Assembly: GCA_032620915.1 (NCBI GenBank)
Contig: CP136052.1
Span: forward strand, 217,001 to 281,000
DNA from: Oscillospiraceae bacterium NTUH-002-81
Lineage (GTDB): Bacteria > Bacillota > Clostridia > Lachnospirales > Lachnospiraceae
Reading direction: 5' to 3'
DNA: 64,000 nt
A program made the position numbers and the translations under genes. Shown here piece after piece: positions 33,971 through 43,089 of this stretch. Within the stretch, counting starts at the first letter, position 1. The number at the start of each line of letters is the position of its first letter. Below the pieces are notes generated by a model that was given only the letters and a program-made list of their open reading frames with translations, was not told the DNA's origin and did not search any database.

Positions 33971-35146
33971 GTGAAAATCTTACTGACAAGTGACTGGTAC
34001 GAACCGGTCGTCAACGGCGTGGTGACGTCTGTGCGCAATCTGAAACGGGAACTGGAAAAAAGGGGACATGAGGTGCGGGTGCTCACCTTATCGGAAAACC
34101 GGGATTCCAGGAAAGAGGGGGATGTTTATTACATCCACTCCCACAGTGCAGGGCTTGTTTATCCCAATGCCCGGGTGACGCTGCCTGTTGCCCATCCGTA
34201 TGTGCAGGAGCTGATGGACTGGAAGCCGGACATTGTGCATTCTCAGTGCGAGTTCACCACCTTCTGGTTTGCAAGGCGGATCGCTTTCCGCACCGGCGCA
34301 CCGCTGATCCACACGTACCATACCATCTATGAAGACTATACCCATTATTTTTCTCCCAATAAAGCAATGGGAGCTGCGGCAGCCCGCCTGCTTTCCAGAA
34401 AAGTGCTGGATCAGACGGACGCCGTCATTGCGCCCACGAAAAAAGTAAAAGCGATCCTGGAGCGCTACATGGTGGAACCGGCCATTTTTACGATTCCTAC
34501 GGGCATCGATCTGGCTCCGTTTGCCGATGGCGTCCGGGAAAAACAGCTGCGCACGCCCGTTGCCGATGAGGCGCCGGTGCTCATCACCGTGGGGCGGCTG
34601 GCAAAAGAAAAAAATATCGAAGAAATTCTGGAATTGCTGGCAGACGCGCGGGGACAGCAGTACCGGTATCTCCTGGTGGGGGACGGCCCTTACCGGGAAG
34701 TGCTGGAAGCAAAGGTGCAGGCGCTGGGGCTGACCGACCGCGTCATCTTTGCCGGGATGGTTTCCCCGGAACAGGTTGCTTCCTATTATAAAAAGGGTGA
34801 CATTTTTGTCTGTGCCTCCGGCAGCGAGACCCAGGGGCTGACGTATATTGAGGCGCTGGCTTCCGGGCTGCCGCTGGTGTGCCATAAGGATGCCTGTCTG
34901 GAGGATGTGCTCACGGACGGGTATAACGGCTGGCAGTATGAAAATGCGCAGGGATTTTTTGACGGCCTGGAAAATCTGTGGAAAAGCGGGGACAGCTACC
35001 GAGAGGCTTCTGCCCATGCGGCAGAGCAGGCCCATATTTTCTCCGCGGCACATTTTGCAGAGCAGGTGGAGCACGTCTACCGGCTGGCGCTGTGGAGCGA
35101 AAAGGAGGCGGAGCAATGGAACGGGAACAGCTGCGCGGCAATCTGA
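33971..35146 (+). CDS. Family 4 glycosyltransferase, diacylglycerol glucosyltransferase-like
   Basis: The 391-residue protein begins at GTG 33971, behind GAGGGA, with VKILLTSDWYEPVVNGVVTS. That opening and HSQCEFTTFWFARRIAF, HTYHTIYEDYTHYF are typical of the diacylglycerol alpha-glucosyltransferase group. The C-terminal donor-binding half has ITVGRLAKEKNIEEIL and the E-x7-E region (GSETQGLTYIEALASGLP). It would add glucose from UDP-glucose to membrane lipid. The following membrane protein gene overlaps it by 31 bases, and a second GT4 gene follows, suggesting a glycolipid operon. Confidence 0.86.
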   Translation: MKILLTSDWYEPVVNGVVTSVRNLKRELEKRGHEVRVLTLSENRDSRKEGDVYYIHSHSAGLVYPNARVTLPVAHPYVQELMDWKPDIVHSQCEFTTFWFARRIAFRTGAPLIHTYHTIYEDYTHYFSPNKAMGAAAARLLSRKVLDQTDAVIAPTKKVKAILERYMVEPAIFTIPTGIDLAPFADGVREKQLRTPVADEAPVLITVGRLAKEKNIEEILELLADARGQQYRYLLVGDGPYREVLEAKVQALGLTDRVIFAGMVSPEQVASYYKKGDIFVCASGSETQGLTYIEALASGLPLVCHKDACLEDVLTDGYNGWQYENAQGFFDGLENLWKSGDSYREASAHAAEQAHIFSAAHFAEQVEHVYRLALWSEKEAEQWNGNSCAAI

Positions 35147-35716
35147 TAAAACTGCTGACGGCGGTGGGCCTTGTGCTGATGTGTGGCTTCGTTGTCTACG
35201 GGATCGCTGCGGGGCTTTTCACCTCTCAGCAGAAAATGGAGGTATTCTTACGGCCCGCAGGACTGTGGGCGCCGCTGCTTTTCACGGCGCTGCAGGCCAT
35301 CCAGGTGGTGATCCCGATCCTGCCCGGCGGCATCGGTTGTCTGGGCGGCGTGCTCATGTTCGGGCCGGTGATGGGTTTTCTCTATAATTATGTGGGCATC
35401 TGCCTCGGCTCGGTGGCGGCTTTTCTGTTATCCAAGCGGTACGGGCAGCCTTTTGTCCGGTCTGTGGCGGGGGGAGCGCACCTATGAAAAATACGCCGGG
35501 TGGCTGGAAAAGGGAAACAGGTTTGACACCTTTTTTGCACTGGCGATTTTCTTCCCGGTGGCGCCGGACGATTTTCTCTGCTATCTGGCGGGGCTGACCC
35601 GCATGAGTCTGAAAAAGTTTTCAGCTATTATTTTTCTGGGAAAACCGGCGTCCATCGCCCTGTACAGTCTGGGGCTGCACAGCATCATGGCGCTTCTGGC
35701 AGCCCAGAGTGTTTAA
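35116..35716 (+). pseudogene. VTT/TVP38-DedA family membrane protein, frameshifted in a G6 run
   Basis: The frame from ATG 35116 is lost at a run of six G (about 35469-35474). Removing one G joins LLSKRYGQPFVRSVAG to ERTYEKYAGWLEKGNRFDTFF and gives 199 residues, the normal size for TVP38/DedA-type VTT proteins. About five hydrophobic helices are present (VGLVLMCGFVVYGIAAGLF, LWAPLLFTALQAIQVVIPIL, and others). VTT proteins are lipid scramblases or transporters, which fits neighbouring lipid glycosyltransferases. A sequencing slip or phase variation are both possible. Confidence 0.78.
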
Positions 35717-35741
35717 TATATATAGAAGGGATGGGGCGGAT

Positions 35742-36735
35742 ATGAAACTGTTGCTGTATACAGGGGGCCGCAGCCTGGTGGAAAAAAGCGGTATCGGGCG
35801 GGCCATTGCCCATCAGGAGCAGGCATTTGCGGCAGGCGGCCTGGATTATACGGAAAATGCGAAGGATGCATACACGGAAATTCATCTGAACACGGTTTTC
35901 CCGGATTCTCTCTGGATGGCGAGAAAAGCCAGAAAACAGGGGAAGCGGGTGATCTATCACGGGCATTCCACGCGGGAGGATTTTTGCAATTCCTTTGTAG
36001 GCTCCAATCTGCTGGCGCCGCTGTTCGGCAAGTGGCTCCGGCTGTGCTACAATTCGGCGGATCAGGTGGTGACGCCCACACCCTATGCGGCAAGGCTGCT
36101 GGGCACCTACGGGCTGAAGTCATCGGTGGAGGTCATTTCCAACGGGGTGGACACGTCCTTTTTCTGCAGAGAAAAGGGGGATGGAGCCCGGTTCCGCCGT
36201 GCCTTCGGCCTGGCAGAGGAACAGCCGGTGGTGATGTCCGTGGGGCTTCCCATTGCGCGGAAGGGCATTCTGGATTTCCTGGCGCTGGCAGAGCGTTTTC
36301 CGCAGGTGACCTTTTTCTGGTTCGGGGCGCTCACAGGCGCTCTGCTTCCGCCCAGAATCAAACATGCCCTGCAGCAGGCACCGGACAATGTGCGTTTTCC
36401 GGGATACGTGGGCCGGGAGACGCTGCGGGATGCCTACGCGGGCAGTGACCTGTTTCTTTTTCTCACAAAGGAAGAGACCGAGGGTATTGTGGTGCTGGAA
36501 GCGCTGTTCATGAAGATTCCGGTGCTGATCCGGGACATCCCGGTGTACGACGGCTGGCTGGAGCACGGGGTGAATGTATACAAGAGCAGCAGTCTGGAGC
36601 AGTTTCGGACGATGATGGCGCGGATGCTGCAAAAAGGAAGCACCTGACCTGACGGAAGCGGGCTTTCGCACGGCCGCGGGAAGAGATATCCATGTGATCG
36701 GGCAGTGTTACCGGCAGCTTGCCGCGTGTCTATGA
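35742..36735 (+). pseudogene. Family 4 glycosyltransferase, frameshifted near its C-terminus
   Basis: The frame from ATG 35742 stops early at 36647 after an A5 run (about 36631-36635). Removing one A restores QKEAPDLTEAGFRTAAGRD and runs to 36735, for 330 residues. The N-terminal half starts KLLLYTGGRSLVEKSGIGRA. The donor-binding half has VVMSVGLPIARKGILDFLALA and TKEETEGIVVLEALFMKIPVLI. It lies 25 bases after the VTT gene and probably adds the next sugar to the same glycolipid. Even if truncated, the catalytic domains are whole. Confidence 0.8.
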
Positions 36736-36794
36736 TATCATTTGCAAATTCCCTCTTCCATTTTTTCAGAGAATGTGTTATCATGCATCTATCA

Positions 36795-37096
36795 AATGCG
36801 ATGAAAAGGAATAGTATCTCTGAACCTGATTGCAGAAAGCTGCTGGGTGATGCGAAGCAGCAGACGGAACAGAGGGAACTCGCCTTGGAGCAGCTGCTCG
36901 AAATCCCGCGGGAGAGTAGGTGTAGACGGAAGCCCACCGTTACAGGGGAAGAGCATACGATATCAGGAGAGAATCAAGTATCTGGTGTCCGTGCTTACAG
37001 AGTGCATGAGATTGATCATGAATTAGAGTGGTACCGCGTAAGACATAGTCTTTCGTCTCTAATCGCTTCCGGGCAGTGAGATGAAGGGCTTTTTTT
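36795..37096 (+). promoter_or_regulatory. Leucine T-box riboswitch controlling leuA
   Basis: The leader has stem I features: AGTA near 36812, GGTGATGCGAAGC near 36846, then specifier CTC (36879-36881, Leu) in GAACTCGCC. The T-box core AGAGTGGTACCGCG lies at 37025-37038. A terminator stem follows (GTCTTTCGTCTC with GAGATGAAGGGC, then seven T). Uncharged leucine tRNA should favour the antiterminator and switch leuA on. It fills most of the gap from 36736 to 37179. Confidence 0.9.
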
Positions 37097-37179
37097 ATAC
37101 CTTATACTTAACCTATACCGATCTGTCGGAAGTATCACTTTGTGTGGATAGTTTGAACGAAGAAAAGGAGAGAATGAAG

Positions 37180-38835
37180 ATGCAGAATTACAAAAAGTAT
37201 CAGAGAGGTTATTTCCTGCCCCCAGTACCATCCAATGAGTGGGTAAAGAAGGATTACATTGAGAAGGCACCCATCTGGTGCAGCGTGGACCTGCGGGACG
37301 GCAACCAGGCGCTGATCGAGCCCATGAGCCTTGACGAGAAGATAGAATTTTACAAAATGCTGCTGGAGATCGGTTTCAAGGAGATCGAGGTAGGTTTCCC
37401 GGCAGCCTCCGATACCGAGTATCAGTTCTTAAGAACACTGATCGAGAATGATATGATCCCCCAGGATGTGACGATCCAAGTGCTGACCCAGGCAAGAGAG
37501 CACATCATCCGCAAGACCTTCGAGGCCATCAAGGGAGCACCCAACGTGGTGGTACATCTGTACAATTCTACATCCGTGGCACAGCGGGAGCAGGTATTTA
37601 AGAAGTCCAAGGAAGAGATCATGAAGATCGCTGTGGATGGCGCCAAGCTTCTGGAGGAGCTGGCCCAGGGCGAGGAAGGCAACATCACCTTCGAGTACAG
37701 CCCGGAGTCCTTCCACGGCACAGAGGTGGACTATGCCCTTGATGTGTGCAACGCCGTGCTGGACGTATGGCAGCCCAGACCGGACCGGAAGATCATCGTG
37801 AATATTCCGGCAACGGTGGAGACCGCCATGCCGCACGTATTTGCCAGCCAGATCGAGTACATCAGCAAGAACATCAAATATCGTGATAACGTGGTACTTT
37901 CCATCCATCCGCACAACGACAGAGGCTGCGGCGTGGCTGACGCAGAGCTGGGCGTACTGGCGGGCGCAGACCGGGTAGAGGGTACCCTGTTCGGCAACGG
38001 CGAGAGAACCGGTAACGTGGATCTGGTAACCGTAGCCATGAATATGTATGCTTACGGCGTGAACCCGGAGCTTGACTTCTCCAACATGCCGTCCATCGAG
38101 GCACGCTACGAGCGCCTCACCAGAATGAAGGTACATGAGCGGCAGCCTTATGGCGGTTCTCTCGTATTTACCGCCTTCTCCGGTTCCCATCAGGATGCCA
38201 TTGCCAAGGGTATGGCTTACCGGGAAGCACAGGAGCGGGATTACTGGACCGTGCCTTATCTGCCCATCGATCCCGAGGATGTGGGAAGAACGTACGATTC
38301 TGATGTTATCCGCATTAACAGCCAGTCCGGTAAAGGCGGCGTGAACTATATCCTGAAGCAGAGTCATGGCATCTCCCTGCCGGATAAGATGCGTGAGGAG
38401 ATGAGCTACACCGCGAAACGGGTATCCGACCAGGCCCATCAGGAGCTGACACCGGAGTGGATCTACCAGATCTTCTGCGACAACTATATCAATGTGGACA
38501 AGAAGTTCCACATCACCGAGTGCCACTTCGTTCAGGAGGACGGCATTCAGGCCAAGGCAACGGTGGAGAGCGAAGGCCGCACCGCCGTCATCAACGGACA
38601 GGGCAATGGCCGTCTGGATGCGGTGAGCAACGCCATCCGCAGCTATCTGGATGTGGACTACGAGCTGGTGGACTACGAGCAGCACTCCCTGACCAAGGGT
38701 TCTTCCTCCAAGGCTGTTTCCTATGTGTCCATCACCAAGGACGGACAGACCTTCTGGGGTGTGGGCATCGACGAGGATATCATCAAATCCTCCTACCAGG
38801 CACTGGAAGTGGCGGTGAATAAGATTCTGGACTAA
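37180..38835 (+). CDS. leuA: 2-isopropylmalate synthase
   Basis: The enzyme condenses acetyl-CoA with 2-oxoisovalerate, the first step of leucine synthesis. The 551-residue protein has the catalytic TIM barrel (WCSVDLRDGNQALIEPM near 28, SIHPHNDRGCGVADAELG near 240) and a C-terminal LeuA regulatory domain (about 430-551) that binds leucine for feedback. It is the longer LeuA type 2 form. ATG 37180 has the best spacing from AAAAGGAG; ATG 37174 is an alternative. Leucine tRNA control through the upstream T-box fits. No other leu genes follow. Confidence 0.95.
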   Translation: MQNYKKYQRGYFLPPVPSNEWVKKDYIEKAPIWCSVDLRDGNQALIEPMSLDEKIEFYKMLLEIGFKEIEVGFPAASDTEYQFLRTLIENDMIPQDVTIQVLTQAREHIIRKTFEAIKGAPNVVVHLYNSTSVAQREQVFKKSKEEIMKIAVDGAKLLEELAQGEEGNITFEYSPESFHGTEVDYALDVCNAVLDVWQPRPDRKIIVNIPATVETAMPHVFASQIEYISKNIKYRDNVVLSIHPHNDRGCGVADAELGVLAGADRVEGTLFGNGERTGNVDLVTVAMNMYAYGVNPELDFSNMPSIEARYERLTRMKVHERQPYGGSLVFTAFSGSHQDAIAKGMAYREAQERDYWTVPYLPIDPEDVGRTYDSDVIRINSQSGKGGVNYILKQSHGISLPDKMREEMSYTAKRVSDQAHQELTPEWIYQIFCDNYINVDKKFHITECHFVQEDGIQAKATVESEGRTAVINGQGNGRLDAVSNAIRSYLDVDYELVDYEQHSLTKGSSSKAVSYVSITKDGQTFWGVGIDEDIIKSSYQALEVAVNKILD

Positions 38836-38930
38836 TCTGTTCATAAGAATATTCGAGTGAACTGTTTACAAGACTTTTACAAAAACAGAGTTCTGTTTTA
38901 AAACAAAAAAGAATATGCTTTCCTGCAGGG

Positions 38931-38964
38931 GAAACCGGGTTTCGGCCCGGTTTCTTTTTTTTTT
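38931..38964 (+). terminator. Rho-independent terminator after leuA
   Basis: GAAACCGGG (38931-38939) pairs with CCCGGTTTC (38946-38954) around TTTCGG, and a run of about ten T follows. Confidence 0.95.
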
Positions 38965-39020
38965 GTTGCGTGAATGGCGCGGCTGAACTGTTTTTATTGT
39001 AATGAGAAGGAGGAAATCAT

Positions 39021-39854
39021 ATGCTGACAGATAAACAATTATTTTTATTTGATATCGATGGAACGCTTTGCCTGGGGGATACGTGGATCGACGGCGCCAG
39101 AGAGCTGCTGGCGCTTTTGAAGGCCCAGGGGAAGCACTATCTTTTTCTTACCAACAATTCCACCAAAAGTCAGCTGGATTATGTGGAAAAGTTTCAGAAA
39201 ATGGGGCTGACTGTGGATAAAGAAGAAATCCTGACGGCATCCATGGCCACGGGCATTCTCCTGCGGGATCTGTATCCGAACCGGAAGTTTTACGCGCTGG
39301 GTACCCGTTCCTTTGAGGAAGAGATGCGAAGCTACGGGGTGGAGCTGACCACGGACCCGGCGGAGGCAGAAGGGCTGCTGGCGGCTTACGATGCGGAGCT
39401 TACCTATGGCAAACTGGTGGACGCCTGCCACATTTTACAGCGGGCGGAGCTTCCCTTCATTGCCACCAACCCGGATCTGGTGTGCCCAGACGAGGTGGGC
39501 TTTGTGCCGGACTGCGGTTCCATCTGCCAGATGCTGGAGAACGCCACAGGCCGGAAACCCCGGTATGTGGGAAAGCCCAGTTCTTTTATGGTGAAATATG
39601 CGCTTCAGAAGCAGAAGATGCACAAGAGCCAGGCGGTTTTTGTGGGCGACCGGATGTACACGGACATTCTGTGCGGCGTCAAGGCAGGGGTGGACACCAT
39701 CGCCGTGCTGACCGGAGAAGTGCAGGAAAAGGATCTGCCGCAGTACGAATACCAGCCCATCTATGTGTATCCTTCTGTAAAGGAGGTTTACAAAGACCTA
39801 ACAAGAGGTTTACCGGGAGATGTAGCTAATCTTTACAAAAGGGCAGTAGGATAG
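39021..39854 (+). CDS. HAD-IIA family phosphatase (NagD-like)
   Basis: The 277-residue cytoplasmic phosphatase has motif I FDIDGTLCLGD (residues 9-19), motif II LTNNS near 42, and motif IV VGDRMYTDILCG near 208. The C2-type cap between about 80 and 180 assigns it to HAD subclass IIA, which hydrolyses small sugar or nucleotide phosphates. It lies 39 bases ahead of an ABC uptake operon, so it may remove phosphate from the imported substrate, for example glycerol 3-phosphate or a sugar phosphate. The exact substrate is not deducible. Confidence 0.88.
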   Translation: MLTDKQLFLFDIDGTLCLGDTWIDGARELLALLKAQGKHYLFLTNNSTKSQLDYVEKFQKMGLTVDKEEILTASMATGILLRDLYPNRKFYALGTRSFEEEMRSYGVELTTDPAEAEGLLAAYDAELTYGKLVDACHILQRAELPFIATNPDLVCPDEVGFVPDCGSICQMLENATGRKPRYVGKPSSFMVKYALQKQKMHKSQAVFVGDRMYTDILCGVKAGVDTIAVLTGEVQEKDLPQYEYQPIYVYPSVKEVYKDLTRGLPGDVANLYKRAVG

Positions 39855-39893
39855 CACTTGTAACGAGAACACAACAAAATGAGGAGACAGAAC

Positions 39894-41273
39894 ATGAAAA
39901 ACAAATTTGTGAAAATGACAGCAGCCGTTCTGGCAGGCATGATGCTTCTGACAGGCTGCGGACAGAGTGCAGATTCTACCGGCGCAGCAAATGACAGCGC
40001 AGCACAGGGAACGGAAAATACGACAGCGGATGCCGCAGCAGACAGCACGGCTTCTGGTGATAAAGTAAAGATCGAGTACTGGCACTGCAACGCAGAGACC
40101 CAGGGAGGGCTCACCGTTGACGAGCTGGTGAAGCAGTTTAACGAACAGAACGACCACATTGAGGTTGTGGCAAAATACAACCCGGATATGTACAAAGGTC
40201 TGATGCAGAACCTGCAGGCAGAGACCGCAGCAGGCAACACGCCGGCGCTGGTGCAGATCGGCTGGGCGTTCCTGGACTATTTCTCCAACAACTTTTCCTA
40301 CACCACACCCCAGCAGGCCATCGACAAGTTCGACACCGAAGACAAGGATTTCCTGAGTGACAATTTCCTACCCAACGTGCTGGATCTGGCAGTGAACAGC
40401 AACGGCGAGCAGGTGGGCATCCCCTATTCCTTAAGCAGCCCGGTACTGTTCATCAACCGTGATCTGTTAAAAGAGGCAGGCCTTTCCGAGGATGGCCCGC
40501 AGACATGGGAAGAGGTGAAGCAGTTTGCAGAGACTGTGAAAGAGAAGACTGGAAAATATGGCTTCTACATGCAGGAGCCCGCAGACTTCTGGGCACAGCA
40601 GGGCCTCATCGAGAGCAACGGCGCCAGCATGCTGACCACAGACGCTTCCGGCAAAGCCCAGGCAACCTTTGCTTCTGACGAGGGCGTGGAGGCATTCCAG
40701 CTGTACGCAGACATGGTAAAGGATGAGAGCGCCCTGCACATTTCCTGGGAAGAAGGCTGCCAGAGCTTCATCGACGGCAACGTGGCCATGATGTATACCA
40801 CCATTGCCAGACGGGCAGCCGTACAGAAGAGCGCCCAGTTCGATGTGGCAACGGTGAAATCCCCCACCTGGGGCGACAAGGCCCGCAAGGTACCGGCAGG
40901 CGGCTGCTTCCTGGCCATCACCGCCCAGAGCGACGAGCAGATCCAGGCAGCATGGGAGTTTGAAAAATACCTGTACAGCGTAGAGTCTATGGCAGCATGG
41001 ACCATCGGCACCGGCTATGTACCGCCGAGAAAAGATGTGGCAGACGCAGAGAACGGCCTGAAATCCTTCCTGGCAGAGAACGAGATGATGAACGCAGCCA
41101 TCGAGCAGATGGACGGCGTGGTATCCTGGACTTCCTTCCCGGGAGACGCAGGACTGCAGGCAGAGCAGTTGCTTCTGGACATGAGAGACCAGATCCTGGG
41201 CGGCCAGGTGAGCGTGGCTGACGGTCTGAAAAATACACAGGATCAGATTAACGCCCTTCTGGACGCACAGTAA
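39894..41273 (+). CDS. ABC transporter extracellular solute-binding lipoprotein (UgpB/MalE class)
   Basis: The 459-residue protein has a lipoprotein signal with lipobox LLTGCG (Cys22), then an Ala/Asp/Thr linker. A family 1 binding-protein fold begins IEYWHCNAETQGGLTVDELVKQFNEQN. The region QIGWAFLDYFSNNF and the C-terminal CFLAITAQSDEQIQAAWEFEKYL resemble UgpB-type glycerol-3-phosphate or oligosaccharide binders. GAGGAG lies before ATG 39894. The partner permeases and ATPase follow directly. Ligand identity is uncertain. Confidence 0.88.
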   Translation: MKNKFVKMTAAVLAGMMLLTGCGQSADSTGAANDSAAQGTENTTADAAADSTASGDKVKIEYWHCNAETQGGLTVDELVKQFNEQNDHIEVVAKYNPDMYKGLMQNLQAETAAGNTPALVQIGWAFLDYFSNNFSYTTPQQAIDKFDTEDKDFLSDNFLPNVLDLAVNSNGEQVGIPYSLSSPVLFINRDLLKEAGLSEDGPQTWEEVKQFAETVKEKTGKYGFYMQEPADFWAQQGLIESNGASMLTTDASGKAQATFASDEGVEAFQLYADMVKDESALHISWEEGCQSFIDGNVAMMYTTIARRAAVQKSAQFDVATVKSPTWGDKARKVPAGGCFLAITAQSDEQIQAAWEFEKYLYSVESMAAWTIGTGYVPPRKDVADAENGLKSFLAENEMMNAAIEQMDGVVSWTSFPGDAGLQAEQLLLDMRDQILGGQVSVADGLKNTQDQINALLDAQ

Positions 41274-41296
41274 GACAGAAATAGAAGGAAGATTAC

Positions 41297-42256
41297 ATGG
41301 AAGAATTCCCGCAGACAGCCGGAACCAGACCGGGGCCTGCGGGTTCTCTCATACAGGAGGCCTCTGATTTGAACGAAAAGAAGAAAAATACCGTGTTGGG
41401 ATATGTGTTTCTCATCCCGTCACTCATCGTCTTTGCAGCGTTTATGTTTTATCCGCTGGCGAAAACCATTTACCTGAGCTTTTTCGACTGGAACATGATC
41501 AAACCAGTGAAAAAGTTCGTGGGACTGGCCAACTACAAGCTGATTTTTGCCGATCCCAACACGTACAAAATTATTGGAAATACCGTGGCTTATATTCTGA
41601 TCCTGCTGGTGGTGAACTTCATCGCGCCGTACATCTTATCCTTTATCCTGTCGGCGGTGATCAAAAAAAAGAAAAATTTTTACAAGGCAGCCTTTTTCCT
41701 GCCCAGCGTGATCTCTCTGGTGGTAGGTTCCATCCTGTACACCTGGATCTTAAATCCCATCTCCGGGCCGGTGGCCATCATCGCCAAAGCCTTCGGCATC
41801 ACCCTTCCCATCTGGTCGAAAACCGAGGGCTGGGTCATCGCGGTGCTCAGCGTTATCACCTCCTGGAAGGTGTTTGGCTATAACTTTATCGTCATTCTGG
41901 CCGGGGTGTCCGGGGTATCCACAGAGGTCATCGAGGCGGCCCGGCTGGACGATGTGCCCAACTGGAAAATCTTCCGGGATATCGTGGTGCCCATGAGCTC
42001 CGCCACTGGCATTTACGTGTTTATCATCACCATTGTACAGGGGCTCCAGTATGTGTTTACCCCCATCAAGGTGGTGACCCAGGGCGGCCCCAACTATGCC
42101 AGCTCCAACATGATCTACCAGTCGTACCACGAGGCGTTCACCCTGTACCGCACCGGCGTGTCCTCGGCAGTATCCGTGCTGACCATGGCGCTGTTCATCG
42201 TTCTGCTGCTGTTGGAATTCCGGTTTGTGGAGAAAGGGGTATACTATGAAAACTAA
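41297..42256 (+). CDS. ABC sugar transporter permease (UgpA/MalF-like)
   Basis: The 319-residue protein has six predicted membrane helices after a 30-residue hydrophilic N-terminus. The first helix is TVLGYVFLIPSLIVFAAFMF. The EAA loop that docks on the ATPase is at about 214 (EAARLDDVPNWKIFRDIVVP). It is the first of a permease pair; the next starts 11 bases before this stop codon. GAAGGAAG precedes ATG 41297. Confidence 0.9.
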   Translation: MEEFPQTAGTRPGPAGSLIQEASDLNEKKKNTVLGYVFLIPSLIVFAAFMFYPLAKTIYLSFFDWNMIKPVKKFVGLANYKLIFADPNTYKIIGNTVAYILILLVVNFIAPYILSFILSAVIKKKKNFYKAAFFLPSVISLVVGSILYTWILNPISGPVAIIAKAFGITLPIWSKTEGWVIAVLSVITSWKVFGYNFIVILAGVSGVSTEVIEAARLDDVPNWKIFRDIVVPMSSATGIYVFIITIVQGLQYVFTPIKVVTQGGPNYASSNMIYQSYHEAFTLYRTGVSSAVSVLTMALFIVLLLLEFRFVEKGVYYEN

Positions 42257-43070
42257 TCATCGACAGATCGGCTGGCATATTTTGCTGTGCATCATCGTAT
42301 TTCTGCTGCTGATGCCCATTATTTTTGCCGTATCCAATTCCTTCAAGACGCTGACGGATGCGTTCAACACCGTTTTCCAGGTGATCCCGCTGCATCCCAC
42401 GCTGGAAAACTACATCCATGTGTTTGAGAAGCTGCCCTTTGTGCGCATCACCCTGAACACCTTTGCCATCGCGGCGGTGGTGACCATCTTCAAGACCATC
42501 ACCAGCCTGTTTGCGGCGTACAGCTTCGTTTATTTTGATTTTAAGGGAAAAGGGCTGCTCTATTTTATCATGCTGGCAACCATGTTCATCCCCTTTACGG
42601 TGACCATGATCCCCAACTACCTGACCATCTCAAAAATCGGTCTGGCGGATACGCTGTTTGGCGTGATGCTGCCCCAGCTGGCGGATGTGCTGGGTATTTT
42701 CCTGCTGCGCCAGTCCATGCGGGGCATTCCCAAATCCCTCATTGAGGCGGCCAAAATGGAAAATGTGGGAAACTTAAAAATCATGCGGGACATTGTGATC
42801 CCCCTGGTGAAGCCGTCCCTGATCTCCACCGGCATTATTTTCTTTATCAATTCCTGGAATGAATACGTGTGGCCGGTGCTGATCCTGAAAACCAAGGAAA
42901 ACTACACCCTTTCGCTGGCGCTGCAGATGTATATCAGCTCCGAGGGCGGTACGGAATTCACCATCGCCATGGCGGTGTCTGTCATGACCATGCTCATCCC
43001 GCTACTGCTGTACATCGTGTTCCAGCGCTATATCATCAATACCTTTGCCATGTCCGGCATCAAGGGCTGA
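42246..43070 (+). CDS. ABC sugar transporter permease (UgpE/MalG-like)
   Basis: The 274-residue protein has six membrane helices (WHILLCIIVFLLLMPIIFAV first). The EAA motif EAAKMENVGNLKIMRDIVIP is at about 171. It ends RYIINTFAMSGIKG, the normal end of this carbohydrate permease class (CUT1). It overlaps the previous permease gene and is followed by the ATPase gene after 19 bases. GAAAGGGG precedes ATG 42246. Confidence 0.9.
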   Translation: MKTNHRQIGWHILLCIIVFLLLMPIIFAVSNSFKTLTDAFNTVFQVIPLHPTLENYIHVFEKLPFVRITLNTFAIAAVVTIFKTITSLFAAYSFVYFDFKGKGLLYFIMLATMFIPFTVTMIPNYLTISKIGLADTLFGVMLPQLADVLGIFLLRQSMRGIPKSLIEAAKMENVGNLKIMRDIVIPLVKPSLISTGIIFFINSWNEYVWPVLILKTKENYTLSLALQMYISSEGGTEFTIAMAVSVMTMLIPLLLYIVFQRYIINTFAMSGIKG

Positions 43071-43089
43071 CGGGGAAATGGAGGATTTT

